Assembly (NCBI GenBank): GCA_002837195.1
Contig: KZ478062.1
Location: 310,001 to 374,000, forward strand
Length of the DNA stretch: 64,000 bases
Reading direction: 5' to 3'
From: Enterobacterales bacterium CwR94
GTDB taxonomy: Bacteria > Pseudomonadota > Gammaproteobacteria > Enterobacterales > Enterobacteriaceae
Below the pieces are notes generated by a model. That model was given only the letters and a program-made list of their open reading frames with translations, was not told the origin of the DNA and did no database searches. Positions 1-7,760 of this stretch are shown one piece after another. Numbering within the stretch: position 1 is the first letter of the stretch; every line of letters starts with the position of its first letter. A program made the translations under genes and the position numbers.

Positions 1-56
1 TCTTTATTGGCGTGGTGATCCTGAGCAACGGATTGCTGATGATCATGGCGGCCTGA
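1..56 (+). CDS. 3' end of a membrane protein gene (partial)
   Basis: Only the last 17 codons are inside the window. The open frame ends at the TGA at 54-56 and encodes the hydrophobic tail FIGVVILSNGLLMIMAA, which looks like the last transmembrane helix of an inner-membrane protein such as a small transporter. The piece is too short to name a family. A hairpin with a T-rich tail follows directly and fits the end of this transcript. Confidence 0.5.
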   Translation, partial: FIGVVILSNGLLMIMAA

Positions 57-74
57 GCGGTCGCCACACAGTAA

Positions 75-104
75 GAGGCCGGATAATCCGGCCTCTGTTG
101 TTTT
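75..104 (+). terminator. Rho-independent terminator
   Basis: A 9-bp perfect stem (75-83 with 87-95, three-base loop) is followed by TGTTGTTTT. It lies between the end of the first gene and the end of the convergent small membrane protein gene, so it may serve both. The T tract is on the + side. Confidence 0.75.
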
Positions 105-342
105 AGCGGTTGGCGCGACGCCAGAGAAAACGAATCACCCAATACTCCACCGCACCCAGCAGTAAAAACCACAGGCAAAACACCAGCGTGTACATCTGAT
201 TCAAATCGCTAAAGTGGAACATCGCCATCAGCGATTTACTCAATGCGATACCAAACTGCGGCGCGGGTAATAGCAGCGCGGAAAGAAAACCCAGCATCAG
301 TGTCCACATCGGGAACAGCAGGGTATCAAAATGGCTTTTCAT
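103..342 (-). CDS. Small inner-membrane protein, unknown function
   Basis: A 79-residue protein with two hydrophobic stretches, roughly residues 10-30 and 48-70, and a basic C-terminus (FLWRRANR). This predicts two membrane helices with a positively charged end on the cytoplasmic side. No family was recognised. It lies downstream of and on the same strand as the LysR-type regulator, with a 45-bp gap, so it could be cotranscribed with it, though nothing shows a functional link. Confidence 0.6.
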   Translation of the reverse strand: MKSHFDTLLFPMWTLMLGFLSALLLPAPQFGIALSKSLMAMFHFSDLNQMYTLVFCLWFLLLGAVEYWVIRFLWRRANR

Positions 343-387
343 TAGGCTTATCCTCTACAGAGCGGGCATTGTCAGGCAAAGCCGGGT

Positions 388-1281
388 TCAGGGCAAGGCC
401 AGACGCGCAGGCATCTGCTGTTGCAAAAAGGCAATAAAACTGCGGCGCTTGGGCGAAGGATGCGTATCTTGCTGCCACAGGATGTGAATAGGGCGCGGCG
501 GCGGCAGTGCATCGTCGAGTACGCGGACCAATCGACCGGCAGCAATGTCCTCTGCCAGCAAAACCAGCGGCTGTAGGATCATGCCTGCCCCTGCTAAGGC
601 CGCCTGACGCAGCGCCTGTCCATCATTGGTGTTGTAGGTGGTTTCACTGGGCCACAGCGGGATTTCCCCCAATCGCCAGGCATTCTGCTTATTCCACAAC
701 ATATTGCCGAGGCAACGGTGCTGGGACAGTTCAGACGGCGTCTGTGGCGTGCCATATTGCGTGAGGTAAGCGGGTGCCGCGCAAATCACCATCTGATACT
801 CGCCTAAACAGCGGGCAACCAGCGGGCTGTCTTCCGGCAGGGCACCCACGCGCACCGCCACATCAAACCCTTCATCAATCAGTGAGACATAGTGATCGCT
901 GAGTGCCAGTTCAATGCGCACATCTGGCCATTGTTGTTGATAGCGTGCGGCGAGCCCGGCAATCAGCGTGCTGCCTAGCGTCGTGGGGGCCGTAATGCGC
1001 AGGCTGCCAGAAGGAAAGCGCTTAAGGTTATCGATGCGGCTACGCGCCCACTGCAGTTGCGCTAAAATTTGGCGTGCTTCCTGATACCAAATTTCTCCCG
1101 CCTCGGTGAGATGCTGGCGTCGCGTATTACGCTCCAACAAACGCACGCCCAATTCCTGCTCCAGTTGGCGTACGTACTTTCCGACCATCACCGCGGTGAT
1201 ATCCAGTTTTTTTGCTGCTTCACTGAAACTGCCCGCGTCAACGGCGGCAATAAAAGCGCTGAGTGCGCGTAAATTTTCCAT
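388..1281 (-). CDS. LysR-family transcriptional regulator
   Basis: The 297-residue length is normal for LysR proteins. The N-terminus (MENLRALSAFIAAVDAGSFS) starts the typical winged helix-turn-helix over about residues 1-60, followed by a linker helix (VRQLEQELGVRLLERNTR) and a substrate-binding-like effector domain from about residue 90. It is divergent from the short-chain dehydrogenase gene with a 102-bp gap. That is the classical arrangement of a LysR regulator and its target, so regulation of the dehydrogenase gene is likely but inferred. The effector is unknown. The ATG at 1279-1281 is the natural start because it begins the conserved helix. Confidence 0.92.
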   Translation of the reverse strand: MENLRALSAFIAAVDAGSFSEAAKKLDITAVMVGKYVRQLEQELGVRLLERNTRRQHLTEAGEIWYQEARQILAQLQWARSRIDNLKRFPSGSLRITAPTTLGSTLIAGLAARYQQQWPDVRIELALSDHYVSLIDEGFDVAVRVGALPEDSPLVARCLGEYQMVICAAPAYLTQYGTPQTPSELSQHRCLGNMLWNKQNAWRLGEIPLWPSETTYNTNDGQALRQAALAGAGMILQPLVLLAEDIAAGRLVRVLDDALPPPRPIHILWQQDTHPSPKRRSFIAFLQQQMPARLALP

Positions 1282-1383
1282 TATTGCTAACTTTTAGTTA
1301 GAAGTGAGCGAAATTATTGCGCATTTATCTGCGGATTGCTTTTGTTAATGATAGTAATCCTGAACACTTATCCGGAGATCCCG

Positions 1384-1983
1384 ATGAAAATCTTACTTGT
1401 TGGCGCGTCAGGTACTGTGGGCCAGGGCATTGCGACTGAGCTTGAGAAAGACAATGAAATTATCCGCGTGGGAAAAACCTCGGGGGATTATCAGGTCGAT
1501 TTAACCCGCGAAGAGAGTGTACGTAATCTGTTTAATCAGGTGGGAAAAGTGGATGCCATCGTGTCTGCCACCGGCGGCGTGCATTTTGGGCCGCTCACCT
1601 CAATGACCACCGAACAGTTTAATTTGGGTCTGCAGGACAAATTTTTAGGCCAGGTGCGGTTAGTGCTGATTGGGCAAGATTTCCTCAGTCCTGGAGGCTC
1701 GTTTACGTTGACCACCGGCATTCTGGCGCAACAGCCCATCGCGCAGGGCGTGAGTGCAACCGCCGTCAATGGGGGGTTGGAAGCCTTCGTCCAGGCTGCT
1801 GCCAATGAACTGCGTCAGGGGCAGCGTATTAATGCGGTGAGCCCGACGGTGTTAACCGAAGCGCTGGAGAGCTACGGCCCGTTCTTCCCAGGTTTTGAAA
1901 GCGTGCCCGCCAGCCGGGTGGCTTTGGCTTATCGCCGGAGTATTCAAGGCGTTGAGAGTGGGCGTGTCTATCGCGTCTGGTAA
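1384..1983 (+). CDS. Short-chain dehydrogenase/reductase, atypical active site
   Basis: A 199-residue Rossmann-fold protein. The start was placed at 1384 because GGAGATC lies just upstream and MKILLVGASGTVGQG gives the usual SDR beginning with the GxxGxxG dinucleotide motif at residues 7-13. An NSxG-like region and a SATGG segment follow. At the position of the catalytic YxxxK pair the protein reads SATAVNGGLEAF, so neither the Tyr nor the Lys is present. It belongs to a small SDR subgroup that shares this change, and its substrate is unknown. The divergent LysR gene may control it. Confidence 0.85.
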   Translation: MKILLVGASGTVGQGIATELEKDNEIIRVGKTSGDYQVDLTREESVRNLFNQVGKVDAIVSATGGVHFGPLTSMTTEQFNLGLQDKFLGQVRLVLIGQDFLSPGGSFTLTTGILAQQPIAQGVSATAVNGGLEAFVQAAANELRQGQRINAVSPTVLTEALESYGPFFPGFESVPASRVALAYRRSIQGVESGRVYRVW

Positions 1984-2038
1984 ATAACGCATTGTAGAAA
2001 CGCCTATTTTTGCGTCACCGATAGCCGAGGTTAATTAA

Positions 2039-2054
2039 TATAGCCTTGGCTATA
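2039..2054 (+). promoter_or_regulatory. MntR-type operator upstream of mntP
   Basis: TATAGCCTTGGCTATA has two perfect 7-bp arms around TT. It closely resembles the MntR site known from E. coli mntH (core ATAGC...GCTAT). It lies 133 bp upstream of the mntP start. In E. coli mntP expression rises with manganese in an MntR-dependent way, so this is the expected control site. No MntR gene is in the window. Confidence 0.75.
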
Positions 2055-2187
2055 CTTAAATTGCTGATTTTAAATGCTTTTTTATTTCGATGTTTTGTGC
2101 CAGGATACGCGCTCTTTTTCGCTACTGACAAACTTTGCCATGCGTTTTAGCCCTTTTGGCTAAGCATGTGATTATCAGGCACAAATC

Positions 2188-2757
2188 ATGACGTTCTATG
2201 CAACCCTCATTTTAGCCTTTGGTATGTCGATGGACGCTTTCGCTGCGGCAATCGGTAAAGGCGCTGCGCTACACCGTCCCAGCATCAAAGAAGCCCTGCG
2301 CACCGGGATCATTTTTGGCTGTATAGAAGCGATCACACCGCTGATTGGCTGGGCGATTGGCCTGGCAGCAAGCCAATACATTGTGCAATGGGACCACTGG
2401 GTTGCCTTTACCCTGCTGTTTATTCTCGGCGCGCGCATGATTATGGAAGGCGTGAAAAAAGAGGCGCAAGAGCCGGAGGAAGCGCCGCGTCGTCATGGTT
2501 TCTGGTTATTGGTGATGACGGCGATTGCGACCAGTCTGGATGCGATGGCTGTGGGTGTCGGTCTGGCCTTCCTGCAAGTGAATATTGTCACCACGGCACT
2601 GACCATTGGTGCGGCGACCACCATTATGGCGGCGTCCGGCATTCTGCTGGGGCGTTTTCTCGGCGCGGCAGTGGGAAAATGGGCCGAGATTCTGGGCGGC
2701 GTGGTGCTGATCGGGATCGGTTGCTCTATTTTGGTTGAGCACCTTAACTTGCTGTGA
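2188..2757 (+). CDS. mntP: Manganese efflux pump MntP
   Basis: A 189-residue inner-membrane protein that exports Mn2+ and protects against manganese excess. It has six predicted helices arranged as two related halves. Each half carries the conserved acidic motif in a helix: [12 protein letters not shown] near residue 13 and [13 protein letters not shown] near residue 117; these aspartates are needed for transport in E. coli MntP. Length and sequence match the E. coli protein. A MntR-type palindrome sits 133 bp upstream and an azuC-like gene follows. E. coli mntP also has a Mn riboswitch; that motif was not recognised in this leader. Confidence 0.95.
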   Translation: MTFYATLILAFGMSMDAFAAAIGKGAALHRPSIKEALRTGIIFGCIEAITPLIGWAIGLAASQYIVQWDHWVAFTLLFILGARMIMEGVKKEAQEPEEAPRRHGFWLLVMTAIATSLDAMAVGVGLAFLQVNIVTTALTIGAATTIMAASGILLGRFLGAAVGKWAEILGGVVLIGIGCSILVEHLNLL

Positions 2758-2760
2758 TTA

Positions 2761-2810
2761 TGTGATCTGGTTCAAAAAATATTGCGTGAAAAAGCGCCGA
2801 TCGGTATACT
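2761..2810 (+). promoter_or_regulatory. Promoter with CRP-like site for the azuCR transcript
   Basis: TTGCGT (2782-2787) and TATACT (2805-2810) are separated by exactly 17 bp, a strong sigma-70 arrangement that predicts a start near 2817. Just upstream, TGTGATCTGGTTCAAA (2761-2776) matches one CRP half-site fully and the other in four of five bases. E. coli azuC is reported to respond to carbon source, which would agree with CRP control here; binding is inferred. Confidence 0.6.
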
Positions 2811-2846
2811 TTTTTTGCAATTTTCTACTCTTTTTGAACCAGGCCA

Positions 2847-2933
2847 ATGAAAAAATTCCGCAAAATAATGAAGTCCGTGTTCCGTTCTTATGTTGAAACG
2901 TACAAGCACGTACCGCCAGGTGCGATGAGCTGA
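2847..2933 (+). CDS. azuC: AzuC small protein within an AzuCR-like dual-function RNA
   Basis: A 28-codon gene. The product begins MKKFRKIMKSVFRSY and ends in HVPPGAMS. E. coli AzuC is also 28 residues and has the same pattern: basic N-terminus, KS.F, Y/T aromatic centre, and VPPG near the C-terminus. In E. coli the about 164-nt AzuCR transcript both encodes this membrane-associated amphipathic peptide, which affects GlpD, and acts as a base-pairing RNA. Here a consensus promoter predicts a start near 2817, and a 10-bp hairpin ends at 2969, giving a transcript of about 155 nt. Identification rests on my recall of the E. coli peptide. Confidence 0.8.
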   Translation: MKKFRKIMKSVFRSYVETYKHVPPGAMS

Positions 2934-2946
2934 TCATCGGCCCACT

Positions 2947-2969
2947 GTGGCGACAACCCTTGTCGCCAC
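2947..2969 (+). terminator. Hairpin at the end of the azuCR transcript
   Basis: A perfect 10-bp stem (2947-2956 with 2960-2969) closes on a three-base loop. It lies between azuC and the convergent marR-type gene. No T run follows at once; a TTTTT occurs 11 bases later, so termination strength is uncertain. The hairpin could also be the 3' structure of the RNA. Confidence 0.55.
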
Positions 2970-2974
2970 GCGTA

Positions 2975-3481
2975 TCACGGTTTTTCCAACACTGCCATCA
3001 GGCGCGAAAGCGCATCATTTAATGCCGCCAGCGTTTCCGGCGTCAGTTCTGCTAACAGTTGCCGCTCATTTTCAACGTGCGCTTCCACCGCTTTATCAAT
3101 CAACGCCAAACCGCTGGCTGTCAGTTGCACCTGCATACTGCGCGCGTCCTGCTCATTGGGCAGGCGCTGAATCAACGCCCGTTTTTCCAGCAGCTTTAGC
3201 CGGTGTGTTAGGGTGCCGGATGTCACCATCAGCGTGGAAAAGAGCTGGGTGGGCGTCAGGATAAAGGGCGCACCGGCGCGGCGCAGTGTCGCCAACATAT
3301 CAAATTCCCAGCGCACGAGATCAAAGGGTGCAAAAGCGGCGTCTACGCGAGGTGCCAGCAGCATTTCACAGCGTTTGATACGGCCAATCGGCCCCATTGG
3401 GCTACAGTCTAAATCAGGGCGCTCTTGTTGCCACTGCGCCAGGATGGCGTCCACGGCATCCATTTGTCGGGTTGTGCTCAT
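2975..3481 (-). CDS. MarR-family transcriptional regulator
   Basis: A 168-residue protein of the size and composition of MarR dimeric repressors. The winged helix covers about residues 55-125, including ILTPTQLFSTLMVTSGTLTHRLKLLEKRALIQR, where the recognition helix is preceded by a turn. N- and C-terminal helices would form the dimer interface. It is divergent from an EamA-type transporter gene. The 74-bp gap holds two related dyads typical of MarR operators, so it probably represses both itself and the transporter until a ligand binds. The ligand is unknown. Confidence 0.9.
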   Translation of the reverse strand: MSTTRQMDAVDAILAQWQQERPDLDCSPMGPIGRIKRCEMLLAPRVDAAFAPFDLVRWEFDMLATLRRAGAPFILTPTQLFSTLMVTSGTLTHRLKLLEKRALIQRLPNEQDARSMQVQLTASGLALIDKAVEAHVENERQLLAELTPETLAALNDALSRLMAVLEKP

Positions 3482-3492
3482 GTGGCTCCATT

Positions 3493-3510
3493 TATCTTGA
3501 TGTCAAGATA
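3493..3510. promoter_or_regulatory. MarR-type operator 1
   Basis: TATCTTGATGTCAAGATA is a perfect inverted repeat with 8-bp arms around TG. It is 12 bp from the start codon of the marR-type gene, where binding would block its expression. The sequence class (ATCTTGA-n2-TCAAGAT) is common for MarR proteins. Confidence 0.7.
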
Positions 3511-3532
3511 GTTGCGTTTCATAGTATTACTT

Positions 3533-3550
3533 TATCTTGATATGAAGGTA
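3533..3550. promoter_or_regulatory. MarR-type operator 2
   Basis: TATCTTGATATGAAGGTA repeats the left arm of operator 1 exactly and keeps a degenerate right arm. Its centre is 40 bp from that of operator 1. It ends five bases before the EamA start codon and contains the AAGG that would be its ribosome binding site, so a bound repressor would cover the translation initiation region. Confidence 0.6.
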
Positions 3551-3555
3551 ATTGC

Positions 3556-4446
3556 ATGCGTAACGCCCTCGCTCGTAGCACCGTTGCAGATATTTTTCTC
3601 ACCGCGCTCGCCCCGATGATTTGGGGCTCAACCTATATTGTAACCTCGACATTTCTACCACCAGACCGGCCCTTCACTGCGGCGCTGATCCGCGTTCTGC
3701 CTGCGGGATTGCTGCTGGTTGCACTGTTTCGCACGCTGCCACCGCGCGGTCAGTGGGGCAAAGTGATGGTGCTGAGTCTGTTGAATATTGGTGCGTTTCA
3801 GGCGCTGCTGTTTGTCGCGGCTTACCGTTTGCCCGGTGGAGTGGCCGCAGTGGTGGGGGCAATTCAGCCCTTGTTAGTGATGCTGCTTAGCTGGTCGGTT
3901 GATCGGCGTCAGCCCGCCGTCGTGGCCATTCTCGCTGCACTGGCAGGCGTAGCAGGCATGGCACTGCTGTTATTGTCGCCCAACGCGCAATGGGAGACCG
4001 TTGGCGTGTTGGCGGCCTTTGGCGGGGCCTGTAGCATGGCGCTCGGTGCCTGGTTAATGCGTCGTTGGCAGGTGCCGTTGCCCGCGATGGCGATGACCGG
4101 CTGGCAGTTGCTGTTAGGGGGCGTGATGCTGGCACCGCTCGCCTGGTGGCAAGATGCGCCTTTACCCGCGCTGACCCCTGTGGCGATTGCCGGTTATGTC
4201 TGGCTGTGCGTCGCCGGTGCCTTGATTGCCTATGGCCTGTGGTTCCGTGGCATCACGCGTTTACCCAGCGAGGCCGTCACCGCGCTGGGCTTGCTCAGTC
4301 CGGTAACGGCCGTGGTGTTGGGATGGATTTTTCTTCATCAGGCGTTACGCGGCAGTGCATTGGCGGGATTGCTGATTGTCTTGATCAGCGTCGTGGTCAT
4401 TCAGCGCGCCAGCGTACAACCGCGCGTCAGCGCGAAGAAGCCCTGA
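3556..4446 (+). CDS. EamA-family (DMT superfamily) inner-membrane transporter
   Basis: A 296-residue, strongly hydrophobic protein that fits ten helices in two EamA repeats. The first repeat begins at APMIWGSTYIVTS (about residues 20-32) and the second near residue 150. The family exports amino acids, metabolites or drugs, or takes up solutes. The substrate cannot be read from the sequence. The divergent MarR regulator and the operator over its initiation region suggest induction by a toxic or signalling compound. The C-terminus is basic and extra-membrane. Confidence 0.9.
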   Translation: MRNALARSTVADIFLTALAPMIWGSTYIVTSTFLPPDRPFTAALIRVLPAGLLLVALFRTLPPRGQWGKVMVLSLLNIGAFQALLFVAAYRLPGGVAAVVGAIQPLLVMLLSWSVDRRQPAVVAILAALAGVAGMALLLLSPNAQWETVGVLAAFGGACSMALGAWLMRRWQVPLPAMAMTGWQLLLGGVMLAPLAWWQDAPLPALTPVAIAGYVWLCVAGALIAYGLWFRGITRLPSEAVTALGLLSPVTAVVLGWIFLHQALRGSALAGLLIVLISVVVIQRASVQPRVSAKKP

Positions 4447-4554
4447 CGCCGTGCGGGCAGGCGACGGCGAAAAGTGCGGATCCGTCGTGGCCTGCGTTTC
4501 ATTGGCGACAAAATGCACTATCCTATTGTCTTTAGGCAAGAAAATGGACGCGCT

Positions 4555-6387
4555 ATGTCTTTCCGTCGCTTTGAAAATTTTATCAATATGTTTGGCCCAG
4601 CGCCGGCAACACCGCCACCCAATCGGGTTGGCCCGTTCTATCTCTATTACTTGCGACAAGTGTGGCCCAGTTTTGCGGCACTGCTGGTGGTTGGGCTGAT
4701 TGGTGCACTGATTGAAGTGTCGCTGTTCAGTTATCTCAGCCGTATCATCGATCTCGTTAACCAAACCAGCGGTGAGCGCCTGTTCCAGGATCACGGTGGT
4801 GAACTGCTGTGGATGCTGGTGGTGGCGCTGCTTTTACGGCCACTGTTTATTGGATTGCACGACGTGCTGGTGCACCAAAATATCAACCCCGGCATGACCG
4901 GGATGATTCGCTGGCAGAACCACAATGCCATCCTGAAACAGAGTCTGAACTTCTTCCAAAGTGATTTCGCCGGACGTATTGCGCAGCGCGTGATGCAAAC
5001 CGGTAATTCACTGCGTGACTCTGCCGTGCAGGCGGTGGATGCCATCTGGCATGTGTTGATTTACACCATCACTGCGCTGTTGCTGTTTGCGGAAGCCGAC
5101 TGGCGGCTGATGTTACCGCTCACGGTGTGGATTTTCTGCTATGCCTTTTCGCTGCGCTATTTTGTCCCGCGGGTGAAAGCCCGTTCGGTGGCGGCATCGG
5201 AAGCGCGTTCTCGTCTGATGGGCACCGTGGTGGATGGCTATACCAACATCGCCACGCTGAAATTGTTCGCGCACAGTTCACTGGAGCAGTCTTATGCCCG
5301 CGAGGCGATGCAGGACAACGCTGACCGTGCGAAAGCCTCAGGCCGGATGATCTCGGCGATGGATGTCACGCTCTCGGTGCTTAACGGTTTCCTGATCGTG
5401 GTGACGACTGGCCTTGCGCTGTGGCTGTGGTCGCAGGGTGAAATCACCGTTGGGGCGATTGCGTTAGCCACGGGGCTGGTTATTCGTATCGTGAATATGT
5501 CGGGCTGGATCATGTGGGTCGTGAACGGCATCTTTGAAAATATCGGGATGGTGCAAGACGGTTTGAAGACCCTGACGCAGCCGCTGACGGTGATGGATAA
5601 ACCGGATGCGCATGCGTTGCAAGTCACGGAAGGGGAAATCCGTTTTGACCACGTACAGTTTAATTACGGCGGCACACGTGCGGTGATCGACGATCTCAAT
5701 CTGACCATTCGTCCGGGAGAGAAAATCGGTTTGATTGGCCCGTCCGGTGCCGGGAAATCGACGATGGTGAACCTGCTGCTGCGTCTGTACGACCTGAACG
5801 GCGGTGGGATTTTAATCGATGGGCAGGATATTGCGAACGTCAGTCAGGAGAGCCTGCGTTCACAAATCGGCATGATTACCCAGGATACGTCACTGCTGCA
5901 TCGCTCGATTCGCGACAACCTGTTGTACGGTCGTCCGGGGGCTTCGGATGCTGAACTGGAAGCCGCTATTCGCCAGGCGCGTGCTGAGGAGTTTATTCCC
6001 CTGCTGTCGGATATGCATGGCCGCTTTGGCCTGGATGCGCACGTTGGCGAACGCGGAGTCAAACTGTCTGGCGGTCAGCGCCAGCGTATTGCGATTGCCC
6101 GCGTATTACTCAAAGACGCGCCGATTTTGATCATGGATGAAGCCACCTCCGCGTTGGATTCTGAAGTGGAAGCGGCGATTCAGGAGAGCTTAGAGACCTT
6201 AATGCAGGGCAAAACGGTGATTGCCATTGCGCACCGCCTGTCGACGATTGCCAAAATGGACCGTCTGGTGGTGCTGGAAAAAGGGCAAATCGCGGAGATG
6301 GGCAGCCACGCGGAACTGCTGGAAAAAGGCGGCTTGTATGCGCGCCTGTGGCAGCATCAAACCGGCGGTTTTGTCGGCATGGATTAA
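4555..6387 (+). CDS. ABC exporter, fused membrane and ATPase domains
   Basis: A 610-residue half-transporter. An N-terminal type-I exporter membrane domain with about six helices (residues 40-330) is followed by a nucleotide-binding domain with Walker A GPSGAGKST near residue 395, signature [13 protein letters not shown] near 503 and Walker B ILIMDEATSALD near 523. It would work as a homodimer in the inner membrane, exporting a lipid, peptide or drug. The ATG at 4555 was chosen because MSFRRFENF starts the conserved region; an upstream ATG at 4513 would add 14 residues. It ends four bases into the convergent FemAB-like gene. Confidence 0.9.
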   Translation: MSFRRFENFINMFGPAPATPPPNRVGPFYLYYLRQVWPSFAALLVVGLIGALIEVSLFSYLSRIIDLVNQTSGERLFQDHGGELLWMLVVALLLRPLFIGLHDVLVHQNINPGMTGMIRWQNHNAILKQSLNFFQSDFAGRIAQRVMQTGNSLRDSAVQAVDAIWHVLIYTITALLLFAEADWRLMLPLTVWIFCYAFSLRYFVPRVKARSVAASEARSRLMGTVVDGYTNIATLKLFAHSSLEQSYAREAMQDNADRAKASGRMISAMDVTLSVLNGFLIVVTTGLALWLWSQGEITVGAIALATGLVIRIVNMSGWIMWVVNGIFENIGMVQDGLKTLTQPLTVMDKPDAHALQVTEGEIRFDHVQFNYGGTRAVIDDLNLTIRPGEKIGLIGPSGAGKSTMVNLLLRLYDLNGGGILIDGQDIANVSQESLRSQIGMITQDTSLLHRSIRDNLLYGRPGASDAELEAAIRQARAEEFIPLLSDMHGRFGLDAHVGERGVKLSGGQRQRIAIARVLLKDAPILIMDEATSALDSEVEAAIQESLETLMQGKTVIAIAHRLSTIAKMDRLVVLEKGQIAEMGSHAELLEKGGLYARLWQHQTGGFVGMD

Positions 6388-7496
6388 CGCCGATACGGCA
6401 GTAATTCTGCCGCCTCTTGCGCCCAGGCTTCGACGGCTGGGCGCTCCTGTTGCAAAAAGTTATCCACCGCCTGCGCGAGACCCGGATGACGCAACAAATG
6501 CCAGGAGTGAGTGATCACCGGCTCAAAGCCGCGCAACAGCTTGTGTTCCCCCTGCGCGCCCGCATTAAAGTGTTGTAAACCCTGTGCAATCAGCCCGTCT
6601 ACGCCTTGCCAAAAGCAGGTTTCAAAGTGCAATCCCTCATACTCTTCCAGGCAACCCCAATAGCGTCCGTAAAACGTACTGTCGTCCACCAGGCTCCACG
6701 CCATGGCGACCGGCGCGTCATGGCGCTCGGCAATCACCACGCGCACGGCGTCCGGCATCCGTTCCGCCATCAGGCTAAAGAATGCCCGTGGCAAATAGGG
6801 CTGGCGACCGCGCACCTGGTAGGTATTTGCATAGCAGCGATAAACAAAATCCCATTCCGTTTCAGTGGCCTGCGCAACGTCTAACCAGCGAAATGTAAAA
6901 CCCTGTGCCGCCACGTGTTGGCGCTCTTTGCGGATCTGCTTGCGTTTGCGCGAAGTCAGCGTATCGAGGAAATCCTGAAAATCGCGGTAACCGCGATTGT
7001 GCCAGTGATACTGACAGCCCAGCCGCGACAGCCACGGTGACTGGGTCGCCAGCGCCTGATTCGCCTGTGGATTAGTGAAGTTAATGTGCGCACTCATCAG
7101 CCCTTGTTGTTCGAGAAACGCCGGGAGCGCGGCTAACAAGGCGCTGGCATCGCCCAATGTGCGCGCGCCGGTGATCGGTGAAAACGGCACGGCACTTAAC
7201 CATTTGGGATAGTAGGGAATGCCCGCGCGTTCGCTGGCTTCGGCCCACCCTTGATCAAACACGTATTCACCCATGGAATGCCCTTTGATATAGCCCGGCA
7301 TGGCGGCTTTTACCTGTCCCTCTTCCTGCCACAGTAAATGGCAGGGGGCCCAACCCGAGCGTGGGTTGATGGCACCGCTCTCTTCTAAGACGGCAAGAAA
7401 GGCGTGACGCAGAAACGGCTGCTGAGTGGGCAACAGGGCGTCCCAGTGGGCTGCGGGCAGGTCATTGATTCGAGTCAGGGGAACAAGCGGCATCAC
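6384..7496 (-). CDS. FemAB-like / GNAT-fold acyltransferase (DUF482, COG3146)
   Basis: A 370-residue cytoplasmic protein. It has the features of the COG3146 family, predicted to use a doubled GNAT fold like peptidoglycan-linking FemA/B enzymes: AVPFSPITGARTL near residue 105, RKRKQIRKER near 183, and GRYWGCLEEYEGLHFETCFWQ near 288. The function of this family in enterobacteria is not established; an aminoacyl- or acyl-transfer role is only by fold. The last codons overlap the end of the convergent ABC exporter gene by four bases, so no terminator separates them. Confidence 0.85.
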   Translation of the reverse strand: MMPLVPLTRINDLPAAHWDALLPTQQPFLRHAFLAVLEESGAINPRSGWAPCHLLWQEEGQVKAAMPGYIKGHSMGEYVFDQGWAEASERAGIPYYPKWLSAVPFSPITGARTLGDASALLAALPAFLEQQGLMSAHINFTNPQANQALATQSPWLSRLGCQYHWHNRGYRDFQDFLDTLTSRKRKQIRKERQHVAAQGFTFRWLDVAQATETEWDFVYRCYANTYQVRGRQPYLPRAFFSLMAERMPDAVRVVIAERHDAPVAMAWSLVDDSTFYGRYWGCLEEYEGLHFETCFWQGVDGLIAQGLQHFNAGAQGEHKLLRGFEPVITHSWHLLRHPGLAQAVDNFLQQERPAVEAWAQEAAELLPYRR

Positions 7497-7675
7497 AACG
7501 TCCGATTGGGCAACAAAGGCTTCACGTTACCCGATTGCAGCGGGCACAGATAGCCGTTTTAGGTGGTAAACATAAAATGAAACGTATAATTCATTTTTTC
7601 AGATTGTGATACAGACGATAACTTTTCATTGCGCCGCTTGTCAGGAAAATAAACCTGCTATACACCTGTAGCTAA

Positions 7676-7708
7676 CCAATCTGGTGGGAAACTTCTGGCT
7701 CAGATTGG
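7676..7708 (+). repeat. Inverted repeat in the leader of the sugar-binding protein gene
   Basis: CCAATCTG (7676-7683) and CAGATTGG (7701-7708) form an 8-bp inverted repeat around 17 bases. It lies 53 bp before the start codon and just after a possible -10 (TATACA, 7659-7664). It may be an operator or a 5' RNA stem. The rest of the 264-bp gap 7497-7760 holds AT-rich promoter-like sequence and no gene. Confidence 0.4.
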
Positions 7709-7760
7709 GAAAAATAAAATGAAATTTTTATTCTGTCTCTCTGCTCTGGAGCCGCTGCTG

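Noticed and set aside
1984-2187. Mn-sensing yybP-ykoY riboswitch in the mntP leader
   Set aside because: Expected from E. coli, but the typical GGGGAGTAG-like and matching loop sequences were not seen. Only the MntR-type palindrome can be supported by eye.
2388-2738. Long open frame inside mntP on the same strand
   Set aside because: It lies in another frame of a well-conserved transporter, has glycine/arginine/cysteine-rich composition typical of shadow frames, and no ribosome site.
4065-4535. 156-codon frame overlapping the end of the EamA gene
   Set aside because: It overprints a conserved transporter in another frame, and its composition (Arg/Cys-rich) is that of a shadow frame.
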